Source of the DNA: Lamprobacter modestohalophilus
Lineage (GTDB): Bacteria; Pseudomonadota; Gammaproteobacteria; Chromatiales; Chromatiaceae
Direction of reading: 5' to 3'
NCBI RefSeq assembly: GCF_016583905.1
Contig: NZ_NRRY01000010.1
Span: 1-64,000 of the forward strand
Length of the DNA stretch: 64,000 nt
Shown here: one piece after another, positions 44,398 through 53,300 of the stretch
How positions within the stretch are numbered: position 1 is the stretch's first letter
Layout of the letters: each line of letters begins with the position of its first letter
Translations under genes and position numbers: made by a program
The notes under the pieces: generated by a model
What the model saw: the letters and a program-made list of their open reading frames with translations, nothing else
Told to the model about the DNA's origin: nothing
Databases searched by the model: none

Positions 44398-44556
44398 CTG
44401 TAGGCCTCTGGGAAACGGGTTAGGCGATTGACCGCAAGCCAAACGCCGACTCTTTTATACTGACGCGTTGGACGCGCGCTTAGGGGTGCGCGGCCAGGTT
44501 CGCGACAGCGGCAACGGCCGACTCCACAGAGCATAATCGATCCGGAGACAACGACG

Positions 44557-45084
44557 ATGCCACACAAGCAGAACAGCCAAGCAGCCGACTGGACCGAAGC
44601 ACTGTGCGACGCGGTGGCGACGGACGATGTGCAACATGTTGGCAACGTCTTCGGCCACCTGGTGTTGCAAGACTGCGAGCGGATCAGTGTGCGGGCCAAG
44701 CGCTTTATCGAACAGTTTGCGCCGAGCTACTTCGCTGACGAGGATCTGGACCGGGATAGGCTCGAGGCGCACTTGCGGATGGATGTGTTCGGTGCCAGCG
44801 TACTCGCCTACCTGGAGGGCCAGGATGTCGCGATCGAGTTGTCGGTCGAGCACGACATCGCTACTTGGATCGAGGCCAACGCGCCGGCGCTGGTCAGCGC
44901 CAACCTGAGCCAGATGGAGCAGGCGCTCGGGCAGCCGGGGGTCGGGACGCATCGGGATCAGGTCAAGCTGCACCAGCTGATCGATCTCGATATCTACGAG
45001 GCAATTCAGCAGCGCATCCTGGAGAAGACTTGGGCCGACATCGAGGTGGCCCTGGCGGATGTGATGGCCGCAGCGGCGTCCTAG
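44557..45084 (+). CDS. Unknown 175-aa protein A1 of the HNH locus
   Basis: 175 residues, GGAG upstream. All-helical and acidic. The core VRAKRFIEQFAPSYFADEDL, DVFGASVLAYLEGQDVAIEL, SVEHDIATWIEANAPALVSA and VKLHQLIDLDIYEAIQQR is shared with protein A2 at 46462 at about 60 percent identity. I recognise no family. It lies 10 bases upstream of the HNH gene and is surely co-transcribed. A TTTATACTG stretch at 44455 is repeated in front of A2 and may be part of the promoter. Confidence 0.8.
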   Translation: MPHKQNSQAADWTEALCDAVATDDVQHVGNVFGHLVLQDCERISVRAKRFIEQFAPSYFADEDLDRDRLEAHLRMDVFGASVLAYLEGQDVAIELSVEHDIATWIEANAPALVSANLSQMEQALGQPGVGTHRDQVKLHQLIDLDIYEAIQQRILEKTWADIEVALADVMAAAAS

Positions 45085-45094
45085 ACTGATCGCA

Positions 45095-46261
45095 ATGCTG
45101 GAGCATGATCCCGCACCATTCCCTGAGCAGGATGGGTTGAACATCGCCGCATTGACCGGCCTGTTCCGCAACACCACCAACTCCTACAAGTTCGTCTTCT
45201 TCCTCGCTCTGCTGGAACTGCTCAAGCGTCATCAGTTCGACCCTGAGCGCCCCTACCCTTACACCGAGATCACCATCGAGATGCTGAGCGCGGTCTGGTT
45301 CGCGCATACCTTCTTCAAGCTCTCGTTCGGCGCCCAGGACACCATCACGCAGAAGCTCGATGCCCTCGGGCTCGACTTCACGGCCTCTGAGAGTCTATCC
45401 ACCCGCGAACAGTCGGCGCTGCGTCGGGCGATTGCGAACAGCGATCTGAAATCTGCCCTGCGGCTCATGGACTTCGTCCCCTACCGGCTGCAGATCCCAT
45501 TTCTCGAGCCGCAACTGCGCGACATCGACAAAGGCGCCTGGATGACCTTCGAGCGCGCCATGCCGGCGATCGTGAATAGCCATTTCCAGACCGTCCGTCC
45601 GCTGTACCACTACGACAGCGACAATTGGAAGGAATGCACAGCCATCCACTGGCATCCGGATTGGGTCCGCTACCTGGAGCAGCATCAGGGGATCATCCAC
45701 GGCTGGGCCTGCTGGCATTGGCTGGCGTATATGCAGCGGCGCAACCCAAACACACCAGGCCTGCCCAACAAGCTGTTCCCGCCGAGCAAGCGCGAATCGG
45801 TGAACAAGCAAAGCCGCTACTGGCGTGAAATCCTAAACGCCGCCGGCGACAAGCCGCTGACCTGCATCTACACCGGTGAGCCCCTGAGTCCGAAACACTT
45901 CGCACTCGATCACTATCTGCCCTGGTCGTTCGTGGTCCATGATCAACTCTGGAACCTGATCCCGGCGCCACCAGCGGTGAACGCCTCCAAGTCCAACCAC
46001 ATCCCAAGCGGAGACCACCTGCGCGACCTGGTGGACTTACAGTATGACGGCCTACAGATCGCCCGGCGTATCTTCAGCCCCCGCGAGTTCGACCGCTTCA
46101 CCGAGGATTACATCGCCGATCTGCATCTACCCTCGACCGAGACGCTGTTGAACTATGGCGAGCTCTTCAACGCCTATGCACGCACCGTCGAGCCACTGGT
46201 GACGCTGGCGACCAATCAGGGTTTCACATCAGGCTGGGCCTACGGCTCAGACGACCATTGA
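45095..46261 (+). CDS. HNH endonuclease of the HNH locus
   Basis: 388 residues. The HNH region is at about 255-305: TCIYTGEPLSPKHFALDHYLP with WSFVVHDQLWNLIPAPPAVN and ASKSNHIPS, giving the DH, N and N/H metal residues of HNH nucleases whose target may be DNA. The N-terminal 250 residues start RNTTNSYKFVFFLALLELL and have many aromatic residues; this arrangement (helical N-terminal domain, HNH at two thirds) resembles predicted defence nucleases. It lies between proteins A1 and A2. No helicase or restriction specificity unit adjoins. Confidence 0.8.
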   Translation: MLEHDPAPFPEQDGLNIAALTGLFRNTTNSYKFVFFLALLELLKRHQFDPERPYPYTEITIEMLSAVWFAHTFFKLSFGAQDTITQKLDALGLDFTASESLSTREQSALRRAIANSDLKSALRLMDFVPYRLQIPFLEPQLRDIDKGAWMTFERAMPAIVNSHFQTVRPLYHYDSDNWKECTAIHWHPDWVRYLEQHQGIIHGWACWHWLAYMQRRNPNTPGLPNKLFPPSKRESVNKQSRYWREILNAAGDKPLTCIYTGEPLSPKHFALDHYLPWSFVVHDQLWNLIPAPPAVNASKSNHIPSGDHLRDLVDLQYDGLQIARRIFSPREFDRFTEDYIADLHLPSTETLLNYGELFNAYARTVEPLVTLATNQGFTSGWAYGSDDH

Positions 46262-46461
46262 CTGCCATGGCACTGAACGACGACCCCCAAGACCCGCATC
46301 AGCGGTGTGCTCGAAAACGGGACCAGCGATAGCGCCGAAGCCAGAGACGCCAAGTCTTTATACTGCCGTGCTGGCTACCCGCTTGGGGAGCACGACCACA
46401 TCAAGCGAGACCGGATCAACCTGGCCTCGCAGAGCATACGTGAACCTGGGAGGGAACGACG

Positions 46462-46989
46462 ATGCCGACTCCGCACACAACCGCCGAACCACCGTGGACC
46501 AAAGCGCTAAGTGCGGCGGTGGCCACAAGCAATCAGGAGCGCCTACAAAACGTCATCGGCCTCGTGGTGTGGGCTGACGTCGATCAGATCATGGTGAGGG
46601 CGAAGGTATTTCTCGAGGAGTTTGCGCCAAACTACCTGGCCGATGAGACGCTGCACCCGGACAACCTCCTTGATCAGCTGCGCATGGATCTGTTCAACGC
46701 CAGTGTAATCGACTACCTGGACGGCCGTGGCGTCGAGGTCGAGCTCTCGGTCGAGCACGACATCGCAACCTGGATCGAGGCCAACACCCCGGCCATGGTC
46801 AGCGCCAATCTGCGCCTGATGGAGCAACAGTTCGGAGCGCCCGGGGTTGAAACACATCTCGATGTCGTCAAGCTGCATCAGCTGATCAAACTGAACGTCT
46901 TTGAAGCGGTCCAGCAGCGCGCGATTGAGGAGTGCTGGGCGACGCTCGAGACCATGCTGGTGACCCTGACTGAGGAAGCAGCGGACTAA
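46462..46989 (+). CDS. Unknown 175-aa protein A2, paralogue of A1
   Basis: 175 residues, GGGAGG upstream. Same length and order as A1: VRAKVFLEEFAPNYLADETL, SVEHDIATWIEANTPAMVSA, VKLHQLIKLNVFEAVQQR. It precedes the 47010 gene by 20 bases, just as A1 precedes the HNH gene by 10. The TTTATACTG and ACGACGATGCC segments upstream are shared with A1, so gene and promoter were duplicated together. Confidence 0.8.
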   Translation: MPTPHTTAEPPWTKALSAAVATSNQERLQNVIGLVVWADVDQIMVRAKVFLEEFAPNYLADETLHPDNLLDQLRMDLFNASVIDYLDGRGVEVELSVEHDIATWIEANTPAMVSANLRLMEQQFGAPGVETHLDVVKLHQLIKLNVFEAVQQRAIEECWATLETMLVTLTEEAAD

Positions 46990-47009
46990 CGACCGCACGG
47001 AGTCTGTCG

Positions 47010-48164
47010 ATGGATTTGAACGACGATCCCAAGATCTGGACGCTACCGCATCCGGTACGCATGGAGGCCGCGGTCAACGGCGAGCAGGTGGATCGGCAGA
47101 TGTTCGAGCACTTAGGCGTGCTGGCTGGGCTCGAGCCCTACCTGGGTGATGCGCACGCCTCTACCGAGTGGATCATCAACAACGTGCCCCGCATGTTCGC
47201 GGTCGGGCAGACCCATTTCGGTCTGCTTGGCGGCGAGAACATGGGCAGCTTCATGCTTACCGTAGCGCGCACACGGCTGCGCGCGCAGGGTGATCCGATC
47301 CTGCAACTAAGCACGCCGCTGCAGACGATGCTCGCGCAAACGGATCTCGTGGTTGGCTTGCCCTGCCGCTATTTTCGTCCCCCCTCGACGCTGGTCTACA
47401 TCGAATTCAGCCGCCCCAACGCGCTTCGGGTCAGCAATCAGCTCAGCGGGCTGCATGAGTGCGAAGGCGCCTATCTCGGCAGCTACGAGCTGCCTGCCGG
47501 ACATGAGGTCTTTCACAACCCGGCACGCAACCGCGCGCTCGGTCTCGATCCGAGTCAGCCAGTGCGCGCGGTGGAGATCGTGATCACCGGCTCACCGATC
47601 GGCAAGTCTGGGGTGCTCGATGATGCCTCGCGCGATACGTTGCTGCTGATCCAGTACGAGGACGAGTGCCTGCAGACAGTGCTCGAGCGGCACATGGCCT
47701 GGTACAACAACCCGGCAGCCTACGCGAACCTCGGCATGGCACCGGTCAGGGCCGATGATGTGGCGATGCTGCGTCCGGTGGTGGAACTGCTGGCCAAAGC
47801 GCTGCTGTATCTCCACCTGGGCGATGCAGAGCAAGTCAAGGTCAACGCACGCAGCGAGCTTGCGCGCAAGCGCAAAGGACTCGGATACAAGAAGCAGGCG
47901 CGGCTGCAGCGCAAGCTGGCAGCTGCCTACGACCGAATCGTGATCGGACCAGCGAGCTTCCCAGCCCCGGCAGAGCCTCAGAACCACGACAGCACGGGCG
48001 AGGCTCAGCGCAGCGTCAAGGCACACTGGCGCCGAGGGCATTTCCGTACGATTCTCTATGGCGAGAAGCGCCGTAAGCAACGCCTGGGCTGGATCAAGCC
48101 GGTGCTGGTGAATGCCGCTCAGGCGTTCGAGGCGGCGAAGACCAAGCCTTATGTGGTGAGCTGA
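47010..48164 (+). CDS. Protein with AcrVA2-like C-terminal motif
   Basis: 384 residues behind CGGAG. Mixed alpha/beta N-terminal part; the end is KAHWRRGHFRTILYGEKRRK then WIKPVLVN, a signature found at the C-terminus of AcrVA2-like proteins and of unnamed phage/plasmid proteins. I base this on recalled resemblance, not a search. AcrVA2 removes Cas12a mRNA, but the N-terminal parts need not share function. A Lys/Arg-rich stretch (ARKRKGLGYKKQARLQRKLA) at 285-310 suggests nucleic-acid contact. It is the second partner gene of the A-type proteins. Confidence 0.6.
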   Translation: MDLNDDPKIWTLPHPVRMEAAVNGEQVDRQMFEHLGVLAGLEPYLGDAHASTEWIINNVPRMFAVGQTHFGLLGGENMGSFMLTVARTRLRAQGDPILQLSTPLQTMLAQTDLVVGLPCRYFRPPSTLVYIEFSRPNALRVSNQLSGLHECEGAYLGSYELPAGHEVFHNPARNRALGLDPSQPVRAVEIVITGSPIGKSGVLDDASRDTLLLIQYEDECLQTVLERHMAWYNNPAAYANLGMAPVRADDVAMLRPVVELLAKALLYLHLGDAEQVKVNARSELARKRKGLGYKKQARLQRKLAAAYDRIVIGPASFPAPAEPQNHDSTGEAQRSVKAHWRRGHFRTILYGEKRRKQRLGWIKPVLVNAAQAFEAAKTKPYVVS

Positions 48165-48627
48165 GCCTCAATGACCTCGTTCGGCGGTGCGAAGCACGGC
48201 CGATCTTCTGCGGCCTTTCAGCAACCCAACGCTTTGATCAGCCACAGAGCGCGCTGGGACAGCGCGCGCTGTGGCTTCTAAGCCGAGCCAGCCGCGACGA
48301 TCCCGCCCAGAGCTGGGCGCGCTATTCGCGCGCCGAGCGGCGGGTGGGTGAGGAGCGGCTTCTACTGCCTTTCAGTCAACGGCCAAACCAGCGAAGTGCC
48401 GGCGCCGGACCAGCGTGCGGGTTGGGCCAACACGCACGCTGGGCCGAGCGTCCGGCGCGAGCGGGGTTGTCTGGCGCCCTCCTCTCATCCCGCGACGCGG
48501 CCTCTCAGGCAATAACGACATGAGCGAAGTGCTGGACCCGGCGCCGCTGCCGGAGCCGGGACGGAACCGGGCGCGACGCCGGCGCGAGCAAGCGGTACAC
48601 GATGCGCGTGCCGGCAACACCATCAAC

Positions 48628-48935
48628 TCTGCGATGGCCGCTGGGGTCAGCGGCCCACCACGGCGAAACAGGAGCGAAGCCCGGTGCCGCTTGCCGGGAG
48701 CACGCCGCGCCGGTCGCCGGCAGGCCAGCGCTGACACGGATGTCGGCGCTTCTTCGGCAGGAGCTGCCCGCCGGGAGCGGGAGGCCAAGGCGGCGGACGC
48801 GCCGAGCGAGCGACCGGAGCGGGAGTTTTTGCAACCCCATGAAACGGGGTTGCAAAAACGGGTGCGGAGGGAGCGAGTGAGGTGCGGCTGCGGCCGAGCG
48901 TCTTCGCCATGGAGGGCAAACCCGCTCAAGCGAGC
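48628..48935. repeat. Multi-hairpin repeat R3, copy 1
   Basis: Successive self-pairing blocks: GCCGCTGGGGTCAGCGGC, TTGCCGGGAGCACGCCGC, GGCAGGAGCTGCC, then a long hairpin, then GAGGTGCGGCTGCGGCCG and CGCCATGGAGGGCAA. The same order recurs at 54250-54530. It may encode a structured RNA. Confidence 0.65.
48826..48858. terminator. Perfect hairpin with TTGCAA core, member 5 (bidirectional terminator-like)
   Basis: TTTTTGCAACCCC and GGGGTTGCAAAAA pair over 13 bases around ATGAAAC. A T-run on each strand makes it look like a two-way terminator inside repeat R3, where the other R3 copy has a different hairpin (54542). Confidence 0.6.
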
Positions 48936-49073
48936 CGGGCATGGATGACGGGCGTTCTTCTGCCCGGGAGCCGCGCTGACGGGAGCGGGATTGCCAAGGG
49001 AGGATTGCGCGGCTGCAGTACATGAAGGATGGAGATGTCACCGAGTATCGCTGGCTTCAAACGCTGGAAGCCA

Positions 49074-49511
49074 TTAGCGTCGGCCAGGCGAGCGCAGTCG
49101 ACGGGTCAGCCGCGCCACTTGCAACCGCACGAGGATGGGATACAACAGGAGATGCGTTCTAACGGGCAGTCGGTTCAACGGGAACCACTGCGACCCGCAG
49201 AATTCGCGGTGATAATCCCTGCCGCGCGTACCATCGTCGAAATCGTTCTGCACGACGACGAAGGTCTTCCAATCAAACCCGGCGATACCGAACGGATAGC
49301 ACTGGCTGAACGCGATACGTTGCTCGTTCGCGGTGATCCCAAGTTCTTCGTCCGTCTCGCGCACGGCTGTATCCCAAGCCGAAGCATCGCGCGAACTCCA
49401 GCCGCCGCCCGGAATGCTCCAGATTTTCGAACGTTTCCTGCACACAAGGAATAGACGGCAGTCCGGAGCAGAGATGCCTTCGACAAACAGGATGCCACTT
49501 CCGCGATACAT
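49074..49511 (-). CDS. Nudix hydrolase
   Basis: 145 residues. The Nudix box is GGGWSSRDASAWDTAVRETD followed by EELGI: the REtxEELG core is intact, while the first Glu of GX5E is replaced by Asp. The fold begins CRLFLVCRKRSKIWSIPGGG. Nudix enzymes hydrolyse nucleoside diphosphate derivatives. Substrate unknown. It starts about 30 bases from the convergent end of the next gene. Confidence 0.82.
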   Translation of the reverse strand: MYRGSGILFVEGISAPDCRLFLVCRKRSKIWSIPGGGWSSRDASAWDTAVRETDEELGITANEQRIAFSQCYPFGIAGFDWKTFVVVQNDFDDGTRGRDYHREFCGSQWFPLNRLPVRTHLLLYPILVRLQVARLTRRLRSPGRR

Positions 49512-49540
49512 GATAGGTCGCGAGCTGAACTAAGCGGCGC

Positions 49541-50488
49541 TCAGCCCCACAAGACCAGCAGGTTGCGTGCCTGTGTGTCCATCTCCTCGGAGATCCCCAT
49601 CCCCGCGAGGCGATAGGCGCGAGGCGCCAGGGCCTCGAGCGCATCGTACATCGCCGAGTACTCCTCGAGCCGATAGTCGAACCCGGCGGCAGCCCAGGCC
49701 ATCGCAACCTGTGCCTGCGCGATCGGCTCGCCGGCGACCAAACCCTGCAACGTTTCCGTGGTGGCGCTGGCTGTGCAGGGCGCGCTCAGCGCGCGGTGCA
49801 TCCCGAAGCCTTGGCGGAGCATGTGGCGGACATCCGAGATATCGATACCGACCAGGCCCGGTGGCAGCAGGAAGTGCTCCAGCACGAGCGCCGCGCTGAC
49901 CTCCGCGGGTGCCGCGTGCGCCGGGGCGTGCTCCAGAAGCACCACGCCGTCCAGGGTGTCGCTGAGTGTCGTTAGCTGCGTCGGATCGGGCGGCCCTTGG
50001 TCTTCAAGGATCAGCGCAAAGCGCAGATAGATGTCGCGGTCAGCCAGATCCCGGGCCGCTGCACTGGCAGCGGCGAGCGCGCCGGGCGACTGTGCATCGA
50101 TGATCAGCGCCAGCCAATCGCAGCATCCGGGGGTTGCGGTGACGCCTGTCACGGTCTCATCGGTGATCTCGCTGGGCTGGGTGCAGCCGAACAGGGACGA
50201 CGTCCAGAGCATCTGCAGCGTCCGCTGAGCGCGTGGCCCGAACGCGAGACAGAACGGCTCGAGGTCGGGGCCCAGGGTGACACGGTGCTCAGCCGGATTG
50301 AGGCGGAACATCCGCAGGCTGTTCGCGGCGGCGCCCGGCGCGACAGCCGTCTCTGGCGGTGCTTGGACAACAAGTGGTCCAGGCGCAGCCGGTTGATCGG
50401 CGAACGCCAATCCGGTCGGCCACAAAGGTGCTGTCAGGCCAAACCCGAAAGCTCGCAGCAAGGTCCGGCGTTGGCGGTTGATGTGCAT
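49541..50488 (-). CDS. Exported hypothetical protein
   Basis: 315 residues from ATG 50486-50488. RQRRTLLRAFGFGLTAPLWP then TGLAFADQ looks like a Tat or Sec signal. The mature part is Ala/Leu-rich with Cys pair GCCDW. Its last 60 residues (FDYRLEEYSAMYDALEALAP, MSEEM-like GISEEMDTQARNLLVLWG) faintly recall the C-terminal sheet of FtsZ-like proteins. I do not press that. No family assigned. Confidence 0.5.
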   Translation of the reverse strand: MHINRQRRTLLRAFGFGLTAPLWPTGLAFADQPAAPGPLVVQAPPETAVAPGAAANSLRMFRLNPAEHRVTLGPDLEPFCLAFGPRAQRTLQMLWTSSLFGCTQPSEITDETVTGVTATPGCCDWLALIIDAQSPGALAAASAAARDLADRDIYLRFALILEDQGPPDPTQLTTLSDTLDGVVLLEHAPAHAAPAEVSAALVLEHFLLPPGLVGIDISDVRHMLRQGFGMHRALSAPCTASATTETLQGLVAGEPIAQAQVAMAWAAAGFDYRLEEYSAMYDALEALAPRAYRLAGMGISEEMDTQARNLLVLWG

Positions 50489-50552
50489 AGGCTGACACCT
50501 GATCCGGTTGATGAAGGACGCCGATTCGGCCGTTCTGAGCTCTGTCGACGCG

Positions 50553-53186
50553 TCAAGCGGCCATGGTGCGATCGGCCGATCTCGTGTCCTGCCAGGCGAG
50601 GAACGCGCGGATGGCGTTGCCCGCCTTGAGCAGGCGCTCAAGGTGCGCGGGTTCAAAGCCGATGGCACCGTCGCGGTACCAGGCTGCCGGCCGGCCGAGG
50701 TCGTCAGCAAGCTGCCACCAAACCTGGTCGCCGTCGCCGATGAGCGACCAACCGGGCGGTGGCGGATCGGTATCGTCGAGCCGGTAGTGACCGTTCGGCA
50801 GGCGCTGCAGGCCGAAGCCACGGCCGATCTCCGCCGTGAGGGGCGCGCCGAGATAATTGGCCGCCTGACAGAGCGCATCGCGGACCTGCCGAACGTCGTC
50901 ATCATCGCGGTCCGGCTCGATGGCGCCGAGGAGGATCAAGGCGCCGCTGCGCTGCAGGCTGATTCGAACCTTCGGGTGGTCGATGTCATCAGCGTCGAAA
51001 CCGTTCAGTGCCTGGGTGTAGTCGATGTCGACCCGATCCTCATTACCGGTCAGCTTAACCGGCGGATCATCGAATTCGGGCAGTGGCGGGAGAACCTCGA
51101 GCACGCCGTCGGTGACGCGATAGCCGAGTTGGCGCGCGATCGGCTGCAAGGCATCGGTGAGTTCCACGCCCAGATGGGCCATCAGTGCCGGAAACTCAGT
51201 GCGCAGACGGTCTGGCTCACTGAGCATCTGGGCCCGGCGCAGCCGGCGCTCCTTATCGGTGCTCAGCGCCAGGACGAGCCGCTCATCGGCGTCGAAGACC
51301 AGCACCCGCGGCCCGTTGCGCCGGAACGAGAGACCGGTTCCCCGGATCGCGGTGGTGGGACGAACAGGCTGAGCATCGTCGCGCAGGAGCTGTTTCTCGA
51401 TGGGTCGATCCAGCACCGAGAGGTCGTGGTCGCTGTGTAGTGACGAGAAGGCGTTGTCCAGGCCGGCCTCCCTCAGGGTTTGCATGAGTAGCGCCAGCGC
51501 CTGCGGGTCCTGCCCTGGCGCCTGGAGGTCGAAGCGACGCTTGCGCGGGCCGACGTGGCGCACGAGCAGCCCCGTTACCGGACCGTGCTGTGGATGCCAG
51601 CAGACCCACTGCTCGGTCGTATTGACCATCCGCTGATGGTCGTCGACGGGCCGTGAGCGGACCTCGTAGCCGCGTTTAGTGCAACGCCGGCGCAGCGACC
51701 AGCCCTCGCTCGCATCGATGCGCTTGCGCCGGTAGATGGTTGGCTCGAGCACGGGCGCGCCGATTGCGTTGCGGCGCATGTCCGGATACGGCACGCGCAG
51801 CTTGATGAGCGCGTTCCAGAACCGAATCGGCTGCGTGTAGCGAGCCGCCACCAGCCCGGCAATGTGCTCGCGCAGCAGCGGGTCATACCCCTTCTCGAGG
51901 GCGCGGTCGTAGATGACATAAGCCAGCCGGCGTCCTTGGTCAGGCACCCACCAGACACAGCCTTTGTAGGCGAGCAAATGGCCGATCATGGTCTTGATCG
52001 CATGCTGCCGGCGCGTGGCCCAATAAGCACCGCCGGTGCTGAACTCATGAAAGCGCCAGAGCTCAAGATCGAGCTTGCCCCGGCGCACCAGCACACTGAG
52101 CGCTCGGCAAAGCAGGTCAAACTGCGTTTGGTCGAGCAGTGCGAGGTCGATCTGGCGACGCAGCGAGCAGCCTTCAGAAGCGCCGACGTCGACCTCGGTC
52201 GCCTCGTCACGCGGGAGCACATAGCGGCTGTCGGCGCCTTGGGCGATGTCGATCGGGATCACATGGCCACACCCTGGTGGGTACACGATCAGCGTGTCGG
52301 CCCTATCGGACCAGACGCGCACCCCGAAAGCCTCCGCGGACTGGAACCTGTCCAGATCGTCGCGCCCGCAAATGCCAGTGCGCACAACCAGCTCGCCATC
52401 GTCGGGACTGACGGCGTAGTCCAGCGCCTTGAGCAGGTCGATCAAATCGCCTTTGTAAGCTTTGCGAGCCCTCCGCTGCCGGACGTCCGGGTCCGCGCCA
52501 GCTGCTTCGAAGTCCTCGAGCTGGCCGTGACGGAACGCGGCCACAGCGAGAGGCTTGCCGTTGTCGTAAGCCTGCAGAGTGAACAAGCGTACGTTGCTCT
52601 GTTCGCGGTCCTGGAGGTCCTCGTCGTAGTACCCGTTGGCGAGACAGTTGTCGAGCACCTTGCCAACCCGTTGCGCCTGATTGAGGTCGAGGAGTTCGCG
52701 CCACTGACCGTTCTCCGTCGCCGGTAGCTCCTCATCGGTAAGGTATCCGAGATCACGGAGCACTTCGCGATAGGCTGGCTGCGCCATCCACTCGCGCTCT
52801 TTCTCGAGCACTTCTGGGACGCCGGCCTGGCCACTGCCAATGCGGCGAAGGAGCCTGTTGATGAGAAGGCTCAGCTGTGGATCGGCTCCGTCATCCCGCA
52901 CCGCAATCAGCATATCGAGAAAGCCGCCGATGCGTTGCACGATCTCCCGCGTCGTCGGCGAGGCGATGAAGTGATCAACAGTCTGACCGCTGGCCAGGCA
53001 CTCAGCGGCCCAGTCTGGGGCGCCTTCTGGCAGGGTGCCGATCGGGCGGGCATTCTCGGATTGCTGCCTTGACCACCGCGCGAGCTTTGGAGTCAGAGCA
53101 GTCTTGATCGCCTTAGGGAGCTGTTTGATGGCTGGGTGGTTGCCGACCCAGGAGTCGGCGCTTCCGGGATAAAGGTAATTGGGCAT
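50553..53186 (-). CDS. Large PcfJ-related plasmid protein
   Basis: 877 residues, GAAGG upstream. No trans-membrane segment. RVGKVLDNCLANGYYDEDLQ followed by RLFTLQAYDNGKPLAVAAFR is like the PcfJ core (HCVxxY and a following strand pair) also seen in the 26866 protein. Other blocks (AYKGDLIDLLKAL, VYPPGCGHVIPIDI) are unfamiliar. It is the longest gene of the window and must be under selection, but its function is unknown. Confidence 0.6.
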   Translation of the reverse strand: MPNYLYPGSADSWVGNHPAIKQLPKAIKTALTPKLARWSRQQSENARPIGTLPEGAPDWAAECLASGQTVDHFIASPTTREIVQRIGGFLDMLIAVRDDGADPQLSLLINRLLRRIGSGQAGVPEVLEKEREWMAQPAYREVLRDLGYLTDEELPATENGQWRELLDLNQAQRVGKVLDNCLANGYYDEDLQDREQSNVRLFTLQAYDNGKPLAVAAFRHGQLEDFEAAGADPDVRQRRARKAYKGDLIDLLKALDYAVSPDDGELVVRTGICGRDDLDRFQSAEAFGVRVWSDRADTLIVYPPGCGHVIPIDIAQGADSRYVLPRDEATEVDVGASEGCSLRRQIDLALLDQTQFDLLCRALSVLVRRGKLDLELWRFHEFSTGGAYWATRRQHAIKTMIGHLLAYKGCVWWVPDQGRRLAYVIYDRALEKGYDPLLREHIAGLVAARYTQPIRFWNALIKLRVPYPDMRRNAIGAPVLEPTIYRRKRIDASEGWSLRRRCTKRGYEVRSRPVDDHQRMVNTTEQWVCWHPQHGPVTGLLVRHVGPRKRRFDLQAPGQDPQALALLMQTLREAGLDNAFSSLHSDHDLSVLDRPIEKQLLRDDAQPVRPTTAIRGTGLSFRRNGPRVLVFDADERLVLALSTDKERRLRRAQMLSEPDRLRTEFPALMAHLGVELTDALQPIARQLGYRVTDGVLEVLPPLPEFDDPPVKLTGNEDRVDIDYTQALNGFDADDIDHPKVRISLQRSGALILLGAIEPDRDDDDVRQVRDALCQAANYLGAPLTAEIGRGFGLQRLPNGHYRLDDTDPPPPGWSLIGDGDQVWWQLADDLGRPAAWYRDGAIGFEPAHLERLLKAGNAIRAFLAWQDTRSADRTMAA

Positions 53187-53300
53187 CCTTCACATGTCCT
53201 CAGTTGACGTCGTTGCAGTGCGTATCAGGTGGCCGAGTTCTCGTCCGCGCAGTTGCTGTGCCCGCCGCGCAGCCGGCACAGCCTGTGCGGCAAAACCCCT

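Larger units (their letters stand above)
48165..49073. other. Gene-free GC-rich repeat region
   Basis: No believable gene. It contains repeat R3 copy 1 and a perfect hairpin described separately. The long frames seen on both strands are by-products of high GC. Confidence 0.6.

Noticed and set aside
44020-44403. 127-codon plus-strand frame
   Set aside because: Antisense to the methyltransferase gene, which has complete motifs.
48372-49041. Several 140-180-codon frames on both strands
   Set aside because: All overlap repeat R3, change composition along their length and have no start signals; typical of GC-rich non-coding DNA.
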